Source of the DNA: Diadophis punctatus similis
Lineage: Eukaryota > Chordata > Lepidosauria > Squamata > Dipsadidae
Reading direction: 5' to 3'
Length of the DNA: 64,000 bases
Assembly: GCA_023053685.1 (NCBI GenBank)
Contig: JALIGW010000010.1
Location: forward strand, 10,015,919-10,079,918
Shown here piece by piece: positions 55,576 through 64,000 of this stretch. The notes below the pieces were generated by a model. The model was given only the letters and a program-made list of their open reading frames with translations. It ran no database searches and had not been told where the DNA came from. Each line of letters starts with the position of its first letter. Within the stretch, counting starts at the first letter, position 1. A program made the translations under genes and the position numbers.

Positions 55576-55824
55576 TTTGAGTTTGTTGTTTACAAACTTG
55601 TAGAATGCTCGGTTGGAATTTGTGCGCAGGAGGTTTTCCTCTTGATTGATATGATAATTTGTGCATTCAGTCTTTATTTGTTTGCATAAGTTTTTGTATC
55701 AGCTTTTATAGTTGGTTATGTGGCCCGTTTTGTTTTTACGCCAGAGAGATTTTTTTTTTGATTGGAGCTTCCTTATTGTTGTGGGTAGTTTGTTCTTCCT
55801 GTTATTGGGAATGAATAGTGGTAC

Positions 55825-56640
55825 CTATAGTTTTATGACTCTTAGGACTTGACGTAGGAAAATGTTGTAGAGGTCATCAGCAGTGTTGCAGTCCATGAAT
55901 AGGGTTTGCCAATCAAGAGAAGAGAGGTCATTGTTTATGAGATCAAAGTTTGCTTTTTTGAAATTGTAACTGGGGATCTTGTCATATTGTTGATTTTTGT
56001 AAGGGTGTATATTGAGATTGAAGTCAATCATACTGTGATCACTGTTGGAGAAGGGTTCTATTGTTTGTAATCCATATATTGAGTTTGAACTGTTGCAGAA
56101 GATGAGATCAAGGCAGTTATTGAGTCTAGTGTTGTTGGATACTAGCTGATCCAGCCCCAGATTGGTTACAGCATTGTACAGGGTTGAGTGTATAGGTTCT
56201 GTGGAACATTCGTTGAGGGACCATTTGATAAGAGGTAGATTTAGGTCGCCAAGAAAGATGAGAGGGTGTGGGCTGGAGGCTGCCCATGTAAGGAGTGAAG
56301 ATAACTTATTCGCATGTTCAATGTCGTAGTCTGGAGCTCTGTAGCATAGTAGAAATCGTAAAGTGGTGTTTAAAGATAGTTCACAGAAGATCACCTCGGG
56401 AAGAGCAAGATCGTGTGTTACTTGGATGTTTTTGAGATTTAAGGACTTTTTGTAAAAGATGGCAACACCGCCTCCTCTACGGAGTTCGCGATCAGATCGA
56501 AAAACATGATAGTTTCTTTCTATAATAATTGAGTCAGGGAGGGATGAGTTTAGCCACGTTTCGCAGACAAATATGATGTCAAAATTGGTCGTATTTAATA
56601 GGAGGAGGAATTCAGGTATTTTATTTACAAGACTTCTTGC
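55825..56640 (-). pseudogene. endonuclease of the CR1-group LINE
   Basis: The minus strand gives KLLNARSLVNKIPEFLLLL, FDIIFVCETWLNSSLPDS and LRRGGGVAIFYKK between 56660 and 56440. Frame 56394-55825 (189 aa) adds FLLCYRAPDYDIEHANKLSS, PLIFLGDLNLPLIKWSLNEC (D-x-N), LDLIFCNSSNSIYGLQ and PFSNSDHSMIDFNLNI (S-D-H). Catalytic residues are present; a break lies near 56400. Confidence 0.85.
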
Positions 56641-56889
56641 ATTAAGTAGCTTGCATTTAAGGTCATTATTAGTTGGAGAGGTAGAGGGAGTGGTAGGTAG
56701 TTGGGTAGTTAAGTTAGTAGAAGAAGTGAGGTAGTTGATGTTAAGGTAGTTAAGGTTAGGGCAATTGAGGTCTATAGTAGAGTTGTTAGTATTGGTAGGT
56801 GGTGAGGTAGTTTGGTCAGTGGTAGTAGCGAGGTAGACAAGGTCATTAGTGGTTGTAGAAGTTGCAGGTAGAGAGGTAGTTTGGGGCGT

Positions 56890-57910
56890 GCGTTCCTAGT
56901 TTTGAATGGTGGGAGGTTGAATGTTGGGACGTAGGTTGGGAGATTTAATTTTGATGCAGTCTGCATGGTAGTCTATATATCGGTCAGTTTCACCATTGTC
57001 TTGTTGCATTTTTAGTTCATGGCGGAGTTCACAGGAGCGGATTCTTTGTAGGAAGGATAGGTCTGGTCTGGATCGGAGTTTACTGTAGTTAGTATCAGAT
57101 TTGACGACGGAGTTCATTGTGTGAATAAAATTATGTTTACTGGTTTCATTTTTGCAGATGACTCTGCAGAATCATGGGGCCACTGAGCCGTCACTGTATT
57201 TAAGTTCTGGGCCATCTCTAGATATTTCAGTGATATCATAAGGAGAGAATGAAGTTTTCTGAGAGTTGATGATGATGTTTCGAACTGTAGTGATGTCATC
57301 AGTTTCACTGTTGTTTTCAAGTCCAAATAAAATTGCGTTTGGACGTTTCTGCTCACGTTCAATAGCATCTTTTATCATTTATTTATTTATTTATTTATTT
57401 TGTTATTCTTATATGCCGCCCAACTCCCGAAGGACATCATTAGGGAGATGTCGTTAATTTGGTTGATGTTATTCGTTGGTTTGATGTTATTGGGTTTGTG
57501 GAAGTTGGATGAGGTTTAGGTGGTGGATGATGAGTTGATCTAGGATGTTTTGTTGTCTGGTGTTCATTTTTATGTGTTGCTTGAAGACGTGCTTCAAATT
57601 GTGCTACTAATCGATTTTCTAGGGATATTAAGCGAGTTTCAAGGGATGATTCTATGGTTTCAACCTTATCAGAGAGGACTGTTAATTTGTCAAGCTTAGG
57701 TAAGCAAGATGGACATAGAATTACAGCTGTTGATTGTAGTGTGTCGATTATGTCCTTGGTAATATTTAAACAGGAAAGGTGGACATGATTGTCACATAGG
57801 TGACATTTAGTGCTATCCTCATTTTTCTTGATGGATTTGGTACATTTGAAGCATATGTATGGTTCGTTGTTGACATTGCTGGTAGGGGTTACTTTCTTTT
57901 TACTTGGCAT
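56890..57910 (-). pseudogene. ORF1 of the CR1-group LINE, PHD-like zinc finger, interrupted by an L2 tail
   Basis: Frame 57910-57440 starts MPSKKKVTPTSNVNNEPYIC. Residues ~20-75 hold CFKC, CHLC, HVHLSC and LCPSC pairs, a PHD-like arrangement. A coiled-coil segment follows (ETIESSLETRLISLENRLVA), then a proline/threonine-rich part. After the 56-bp insertion, 57378-57172 gives REQKRPNAILFGLENNSETD, an RRM-like start, and 57117-56896 ends in LRPNIQPPTIQN. ORF1 proteins of this group bind the element RNA; the finger's target is unknown. Confidence 0.8.
57380..57435 (-). mobile_element. 56-bp L2 3'-tail insertion
   Basis: (ATTT)n followed by TGTTATTCTTATATGCCGCC and CAACTCCCGAAGGAC, identical to the L2 3' end at 12090-12130. 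ATCATT at 57374-57379 and 57436-57441 is the target duplication. Only the last few dozen bases of L2 were copied. Confidence 0.88.
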
Positions 57911-59100
57911 GGTAGAATTGTATAGATGTTGTGTAATTCTTTATCTTTGTTATGTATTCTTTGAACTTTGATTAATATATCACTTGATCTTTGATTAATA
58001 TATCAAGAATTATATCAAAATATATCAAAAATTGGTAGTGACAATTGATTACTATGATAGTCTGGTTAATAATACAATTAACAAAGCTTAATAATGATAA
58101 TCAGCTAGCTAAATCAATACTGACAATTAAACAATTTATCTCTATGGTAGTCTAATTAATAATAACAGTTACCCAGTAATATAATCGATCTGTATTTAAA
58201 TCAAAAGTAAAAGCATGTAAGGTAGGGTGTTAGTAAGAGAGAAAAGGGCTTTTTGAAAGGCAAAGTTCGGCTTGTAGCAGAGATCTTTTCTGTTTAACTT
58301 GGTATTGAAGTGTAGATTAAGTATACTGTAGATCTGATGGGAGTTAAGAGTTTTTCAATTAGAGAGTCTGAATATCTCGGTATTTTGGAGAGAAGCAGGA
58401 AGTATAGAGAGAAGCAGGAAGTAACTCTGTATCCTGGAGAGTTGATTATCTCTGTATTCTGGAGAGAAGTAGGAAGTGAGTCTAGGAGTGCAGGAAGGAT
58501 CTTGGTGGTGCTGGAGAGAAGCAGGAAGTTTGCAGCAGGAACTCACCACCTCTCCAGACTGGCTATACACAGGGCTTTGCTGCTATTCTCTAGGGCTTCA
58601 CAGCAGGGGATTTAAAGTGGTAGCTCTCTCATTCAGCTGGCAATCGCTATTCAGAGTTGCCTTTAGCTTCAGCTCTCCTTGGTGTTTGCATCCGGTGGGG
58701 GCGGGGTGTTTGGATCGCAGTAGCAGCGGGGCTTTAGCAGCTGGTAACGTTTAGCGGCAACGGAGAGGCTTTAGCAGCAATGGAGAGGGAAGTAGTTATC
58801 TTGGATCACTCGGAAACACCTGGATCAGCTTCAGTCAATTAGATCAGTTCTGATCTCATGGACTTCGCCGAAGAAAGGCTTCCTAGATCTAAGATGGCGG
58901 TAGGCAGCAGGAGGTGGCGGTGGTGTCCAGCTGTAGCTTAGCGATGCACTGGAAGTTTTACTCACGGATTTCACCATTCTGATCCCCTGGACTTTACCAA
59001 AGAAAGGATCTCCATGTTTCCGGGCAGTGGTGGGTATTTGGGCTGTGATGGGATCTGGACCGCGGGACGGCTAGGATCCTCTTCCTTCTCCCGGCGTTAC
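57911..59100 (-). promoter_or_regulatory. 5'UTR of the CR1-group LINE
   Basis: AT-rich next to ORF1, then repeated GAGAAGCAGGAAGT-type units on the plus strand (58390-58530), then a GC-rich 5' end (58680-59100). An internal promoter is expected in such a region; no specific site is assigned. Confidence 0.5.
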
Positions 59101-59105
59101 TGGAA

Positions 59106-59866
59106 GTGATGTGTGTAATATGCATGAGCTCTAGAAATTTGAACACTATTTGCAAGGAAAACCTGTATCGCCTGCCTCTGATGAAGGACATGCTGGCCTG
59201 TGATGACCCAGGGCATGACATGAAGACAACACAGCCAGCAAACTGGTATGAGTTCCTTTGGCACCAACTTTGCCCCCAATGATCCGTTTACTCTCCGGCC
59301 TGGAGAAAAGCTCTCCCACAAACCTGCAGCAGCTTCTGACTGCAGATACTCCAGTCCAAATGCTGTAAGCAGAATTACTGCAATCAATCACTGCAGCAGG
59401 GCAAGATAATGAGTCCCAGAAGAGAAGAATTCATGGCAATAATTCCAGCAAGATAAGCACACAAAAGCATGACAATAATTCAAACAGTCAGGAGGAATGC
59501 CAGGAATGCCACTCTTAACACTAGATGAATTCAGCATTTATTCCCGAGAAATGCCTCTCCCAACTGCCTCTCCTTTAAACTCCATCCCCAGGTGTGCCTT
59601 GTGAAGGGAATCGGGGCCCTTTCCTTCCTTGTAAGCCATGCAACCCATGTTGCTCTCTTCTGCATTCTTCCCTGCACACCCTAGGATGAGGAGGGGGTGG
59701 GACTTGGTCTTCATCTGAACCCCCTCTCCCTCGTTTTACCTCTCCTCTCCCCTGCTCCGCCCAGCCTGATTTTGCCCTTTCCTCCACAGGCAACAGAGCC
59801 ACTCTCCTGCTCTCTGTCAGCTGTTTGTCTTCTGTCTCAGATTCAAACTCCAATGGGGGCATGACA
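59106..59866 (-). mobile_element. LTR-like insertion in the sushi-like Gypsy
   Basis: The minus strand starts TGTCATGCCCCCATTGG (59866 downward), is GC-rich, and contains GGGAATAAATGC near 59540 as a polyadenylation signal. The 3' limit is uncertain: either near 59390, or near 59106 where ACTGG (59099-59104 region) echoes ACTGG at 59865-59869 as a possible 5-bp duplication. Gypsy coding resumes right after it. The minus-strand frames 59146-59391 and 59097-59387 match nothing I know. Confidence 0.45.
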
Positions 59867-59867
59867 C

Positions 59868-60795
59868 TGGCCCATTTGGCGAAGGGGAGGATTTTTTCCA
59901 AGCTTGATTTAAGGGAATCTTATTATCCAGATTCAGATTTGGGAGGGGGATGAATGGAAGAGAATGTTTAATTGCCTGTTGGGGTGTTTCAGTTCAATGT
60001 TTTGCCATTCAGGCTCCAAGGTGCTCTGGCCATTTTCATGCAGCTGATTAATGAAGTGTTGCATGAGCACTTGTACAAGGGTTTTTTAGTTTATCTTGAT
60101 GACAGATTGATTTACACTGAAACTAAGGCTGAACATGTTAAGTTAGTGCGGGAGGTCTTGAAAAAGCTAAGGGCAGCTAAGTTGTTTGCCAAAATTTCCA
60201 AGAGTGACTTTCACCAGGACAAAATAGATTACTTGGGATACTGAATCTCCCACCAAGAGGTGGAAATGGATCCCACAAATGTCAGGGCAGTGCTTGAGTG
60301 GGAAACCCCTCGCACCCGCAAGCAATTGCAGAGCTTCCTGGGTTTCACTAACATCTATCGGCAATTCATCCCCTCTTTTGCCCAGATAGTGCTTCCGATT
60401 ACTAATCTGTTGAAAACCAAAGGGGTAGATAAGCTGAAACCCAGCTAGTCACTAAAATGGTCAATGAAATGCCAAGCAGCATTCATGAAGCTGAAAACAG
60501 TTTTTTCAGCTTAACCAGTGTTAAAACACCTGGACCCGGAGAAACCGTTTGTAATTCAAGCCAATGCCAATGATGTGGCAGTCGGAGTAATTCTACTCCA
60601 AGAAAATGAAGAAGGCAAACTGCAACCATGTGCGTACACCTCTAAACATTAACTGAAACTGAACAAAGATGGGTGATATAGGAGAAATAAGCTTTTGCAG
60701 TCAGGTGGGCGCTCCTGACTTGGAGACATTTCCTGGAGGGGAATAAAATACCCTTCCAGGTGTGGACCGATCACAAGAACTTAGAAGCTCTCAAC
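59868..60795 (+). pseudogene. reverse transcriptase and RNase H of the sushi-like Gypsy
   Basis: LAHLAKGRIFSKLDL opens the palm. 59972-60244 has QFNVLPFRLQGALAIFMQLI and GFLVYLDDRLIYTETKAEH (the YLDD box), then KLFAKISKSDFHQDKIDYLG. 60260-60448 has VLEWETPRTRKQLQSFLGFT and YRQFIPSF. A later stretch reads HLDPEKPFVIQANANDVAVG and ILLQENEEGKLQPCAYTSK, the RNase H start. Four stops interrupt the run. It ends where the CR1 begins. Confidence 0.85.
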
Positions 60796-60939
60796 TAAAA
60801 TTGATGGGGGAGGGTGACCAGTCTTTAGGATCTCCAGGACCTAATTCCAAGCAAAAACCTCTAGAAAGCAAAGCAAATAACGAAGTAAGGAGGGATGGGA
60901 AGGAAGACAAACTCAGACGCCAAATAGGAGACATAGGAA

Positions 60940-62515
60940 GCACATCCAGAGTCAGGCATAAAGATCTCAAGTGCCTATATACAAATGCACAAAGTCTGGG
61001 GAACAAACAGGGTGAACTTGAACTATTAATACACAAAGGTAGATACGACATAGTTGGAATAACAGAAACTTGGTGGGACAAAACCCATGACTGGAACATA
61101 CTGATAGAATATACAAACTCTTCGAAAAAGATTCCAAAAAAGAGGCGGTGGAGTTGCACTGTATATAAAGGACCATTATATTCCTACAGAGTTGCATGAA
61201 ACCAAAGATGAAAACCTCCTAGAATGCATATGGCTCAACATAAAAGAAAAAGAAGAATGACATGGCTACAGATGTATACTATAGGCTACCCAATGAAGCA
61301 GAAAAAATTGATATCCTTTTTGCCAACCAACTAACAAATATATGTAGGAAACACATTACAATAGTAATGGGGGACTTTAATTAACCTGATATCAACTGGA
61401 AAATTAATTCCGCACCAAGTGAAAAATCAAATAGGTTCCTAACCAACCTAACTGACAACTTTGTTGTCCAAAAGGTAGAGGAGGGAACTAGAGGGACAGC
61501 CATACTGGACTTAATACTTACAAACAGAGAAGAAGTGATAGAGGGAGTTGAAACTGCAGGAACCTTGGATGAGAGTGACCATGTCATACTAGGATTCAAC
61601 ATAACGCAAACACAAACAATAGAACACAATTATACCAGAGTCTTAAATTTTAAAAGAGCTGATTTTAATACACTCAGAGAGAACTTGGGAAACATTCCTT
61701 GGGTGAAAATCCTAAAGGGGAAAACAACTCAAGAATCTTGGGAAACTCTGAAAGATATTATCATAGAAGTCCTGGCCAGCACTATACCACTGAGAAAGAA
61801 AAACAAGAAATCCAAGAAGAAGCCAGCATGGTTGCACAAAGATCTCTCTGACAAATTGAAAGACAAAAAGGACAATTACAAAAAATGGAAAGAGGGACAC
61901 ATAACTAAGGCAGGATGTCAGCAAATAGCCAGAATCTGCAAAGACGAAGTCAGGAAAGCAAAGGCTCAGAATGAACAAAGACTTGCAACAAAAGTCAAAG
62001 ATAATAAAAAAAGTTTATTCCAACCTATAAATAACAAGAAAAAAATCAAGGAAACAGTTGGTCCACTAAAGAGAGAAGACGGCAAGGAAGTAACAGGCAA
62101 CAGAGAAAAAGCAGAGCTGCTTAACTCATTCTTTGCATTGGTCTTCACGCAAAAAGAAACTATAGCCCAACCTACCAGAAATATAACTGTAAAAAAAAGA
62201 CTGCAAACAAAAGTTAAAATAAGCAAAAAACTAGTAAGAGTACACCTGTCTGATCTTGATGAATACAAATCACCAGGGCCAGATGGATTACATCCCAGAG
62301 TTCCAAAGAAGCTGGCAGATGTCATCTCAGAACCACTTCACCACATCTTTCAAAAATCCTGGAATACCGGGGAAGTATCTGAGGATTGGAAAAGGGCTGA
62401 TGTGGTTCCCATCTTCAAGAAAGGGGGGGGGGGGACAGACCCAGGAAACTACAGACCAATCAGCCTAACATCAATACCCAGGAAGATACTGGAAAAGATA
62501 ATAAAAAACACCTAG
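60940..62515 (+). pseudogene. CR1 ORF2 endonuclease, linker and RT start
   Basis: 60762-61199 holds DLKCLYTNAQSLGNKQGELE and IVGITETWWDKTHDW. 61360-61530 gives VMGDFN, then a stop, and GTRGTAILDLILTNREE-like coding in shifted frames. 61535-62515 (326 aa, open) contains ESDHVILGFNITQTQTIEHN, the lysine-rich linker KKNKKSKKKPAWLHKDLSDK, NSFFALVFTQKETIAQPTRN, LDEYKSPGPDGLHPRVPKKL and FQKSWNTGEVSEDWKRADVV. A poly-G run at 62423-62435 shifts the frame afterwards. Confidence 0.85.
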
Positions 62516-62621
62516 AAATGAGTAAAGTAATAACTAGCAGAAAGCACAGGTTTGTTAAAAACAGATCATGCCAAACCAATCTTATTTTATTCTTCAACAC
62601 AGTGACTAAATTAGTAGACCA

Positions 62622-63982
62622 GTGAAATATTGTGACATAATATACAGCAAGACATTCAACAAAGTAGACAACAACCTACTTCTTCGTAAGCTAGAAAAAA
62701 GTGGGATAGACAGCTTCACCACCAGATGGATTCACAACTGGCTGACAAACTATACTCAACGAGTAGTCCTTAATGGGTCTAAGTCTACATGGAGAGACGT
62801 AAGCAGTGGGGTATGTCAGTACGATGTTTAAAACTGATTGGGTTACTAATGTATAAATAAACCACTAATCTATGTTTATGTAAAAAGTGGTATTGCTTTA
62901 AATTGTAAGCATTGTAGGCTTGCTGATTATTATAAAAGAGAACAGGTTAGCTTGAGTAATTTGTGCGTCGTGTGCTGTGTGCTTAGTGACTGAGAGATTG
63001 CTTCTACTCACGCTCCTGTATCTGTTTGAAGACAAGAAGCTACCGGAAAGAAGTTCAAGGTTTTTGATGAACTGTTTGAAAGAACTTTATCTACAAAAGA
63101 TTAATAGCTAAGTGCTAAGAGTTTGACTTTGTGTCTGTATATTAAATAGCTATGTGTTTGCTATTTCAAAAGAAGATAAGTTCAAGAAAGATTCTTCGTG
63201 GACTGTTTGTTTTGAAGTTTTATAAGTTTATTTAAGTAAATTATATTTAACACTTTGAAGACTTCTGTTTATTGACTCTATAGTATCGAATAGCAATGCC
63301 ACATTCCGTTGTGTATATTCATTTCACAAATACATAACCTCAACAGGGTACCACAAGGTTCCGTTTTAGGCCCAGTACTCTTCAATATCTTCATAAATGA
63401 CTTAGATGAGGGAATAGAAGAGAACTTTCCAAATTTGCAGATGACACTAAGATGGCAGGAATAGCTAACACCCTAGAAGATAGACTTAAGATCCAGATGG
63501 ATCTTGACAGACTTGAACACTGGCCCATATCTAACAAAATGAAATTCAATGTAGAGAAAAGTAAAGTCTTGCACTTAGGCAAGAAAAACCAAAAGTACAC
63601 ATATAGACTGGGTGAAGCCAGGCTTAATAGCAGTGTCTGTGAGAGGGATCTTGGAGTCTTAGTGGACAGCCAGCTAAATATGAGCCAGCAGTGTACGGCG
63701 GCAGCCAAAAAAGCCAATGCAATCCTAAATTGCATTAACAAAGGGATACAATCTAGATCAAGTGAGGTACTAATACCATTCTATAAAGGCTTAGTTAGAC
63801 CTCACCTAGAGTACTGCATCCAGTTTTGGTCACCACACTATAAAAAAGATGGTGAGACTCTAGAAAAAGTGCAGAGGAGACCAACCAGGATGATTAGGGG
63901 ACTGGAGACTAAAACATATGAAGGACGGTTACAGGGACTGGGCATGTCTAGTCTAGTGAAGAGAAGGACAGGGGAGACATGA
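62622..63982 (+). pseudogene. CR1 ORF2 reverse transcriptase core and C-terminus, split by a solo LTR
   Basis: 62622-62813 has YSKTFNKVDNNLLLRKLEKS and SGIDSFTTRWIHNWL, leading to SSGV. After the [23 protein letters not shown] continues at 63347. The catalytic FADD region is at 63425-63460 ([17 protein letters not shown]). 63452-63982 (176 aa) holds FNVEKSKVLHLGKKNQKYTY, CERDLGVLVDSQLNMSQQCT, VRPHLEYCIQFWSPHYKKDG and LETKTYEGRLQGLGMSSLVK. Confidence 0.87.
62814..63345 (+). mobile_element. 532-bp solo LTR in CR1
   Basis: Starts TGTCAGTACGATG and ends CCTCAACA, with a perfect 5-bp duplication GGGTA (62809-62813 and 63346-63350). It has a TATA-like TATTATAAAAGAG near 62930. Removing it restores the CR1 frame SSGV-PQGS exactly. 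No internal retroelement sequence is left, so the two original LTRs recombined. The orientation is inferred from the TATA position and is weaker than the element call. Confidence 0.88.
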
Positions 63983-64000
63983 TAGCAGTGTTCCAATATT

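Larger units (their letters stand above)
53708..59100 (-). mobile_element. ~5.4-kb CR1-group LINE (Jockey superfamily) with PHD-like ORF1, minus strand
   Basis: The 3' end is an (ACAAAT)n-like tail at 53708-53730 (minus strand), then a 3'UTR, reverse transcriptase (55575 to 54106), endonuclease (about 56640 to 55825), ORF1 (57910 to 56890) and a GC-rich 5' end reaching about 59100. It differs clearly from the CR1 and L2 families elsewhere in the window. The ORF1 zinc finger plus esterase-less layout and RT motifs fit the CR1/Rex1/L2 group; I do not assign the clade. Target duplications were not found; the 5' edge is approximate. Confidence 0.75.
51124..60795 (+). mobile_element. sushi-like Ty3/Gypsy retrotransposon, split by other elements
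   Basis: One Gypsy element can be followed from its 5' LTR (51124-51556) through gag, zinc knuckle and protease to the start of reverse transcriptase at 53680-53710, then, after a LINE and an LTR-like insertion, from LAHLAKGRIFSKLDL at 59868 to RNase H near 60795. There it is cut by a CR1; no integrase or 3' LTR is seen. The gag and protease sequences resemble the sushi lineage from which the vertebrate RTL genes were domesticated. Confidence 0.8.
60796..64000 (+). mobile_element. CR1 LINE, plus strand, runs off the right edge
   Basis: 5'-truncated just before ORF2, this CR1 carries endonuclease, linker and polymerase in order and continues past the window. A solo LTR at 62814-63345 splits the polymerase. 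It inserted into the RNase H region of the sushi-like Gypsy. Confidence 0.88.

Overview
This window looks like squamate reptile DNA, most likely from a snake. The evidence is the mix of repeats: CR1 and L2 LINEs, L1 LINEs, a Sauria-type tRNA SINE, squamate-style hAT and TA-target MITEs, a Gmr1-like and a sushi-like Ty3/Gypsy element, and long simple repeats. I found no exon of a cellular host gene, no tRNA or rRNA gene and no CRISPR array. Nearly every long reading frame is transposon protein or its antisense shadow. The species call is an inference.

Layout. 1-3.7 kb: a minus-strand CR1 5' half (ORF1 esterase, ORF2 endonuclease), a possible LTR, then a plus-strand CR1 3' half. 3.7-8.4 kb: an LTR element with a nearly empty interior, split by a nearly complete hAT DNA transposon; its 3' LTR carries a Sauria SINE. 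8.5-15.2 kb: several MITEs with readable target duplications, an L2 3' end, unassigned sequence and a GC-rich block with an inverted repeat. 15.6-32.5 kb: one L1 (L1-A) broken into pieces by later insertions: an ORF2-less HAL1-like L1 element with an intact ORF1, a TA-type transposon that holds a hairpin and itself carries an L2, a near-intact 3.2 kb L2, and a CR1 that carries another L2. 32.5-37.4 kb: a Gmr1-like Gypsy element whose integrase part precedes its reverse transcriptase part. 37.6-39.6 kb: a very old CR1 split by a 1.35 kb GC-rich hAT derivative. 40.1-41.3 kb: a CR1 fragment. 41.85-48.80 kb: a second full-span L1 (L1-B, minus strand) with a 13-bp target duplication, carrying a second HAL1-like copy and a MITE with internal higher-order repeats. 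50.6-51.1 kb: a CR1 3' end with a 131-bp hAT MITE. 51.1-60.8 kb: a sushi-like Gypsy element split by a ~5.4 kb LINE of the CR1 group with a PHD-like ORF1, and by a minus-strand LTR candidate. 60.8-64 kb: a CR1 with a 532-bp solo LTR inside its reverse transcriptase gene.

The genes work together only as retrotransposon or transposase cassettes. Clean junctions allow the order of many insertions to be read. The observations I rate highest are the two HAL1-like L1 copies that share the same ORF1-to-3'UTR structure without any ORF2, the Gmr1-type pol order kept open through two large internal deletions, and the hairpin-bearing transposon at 19.7-23.1 kb.
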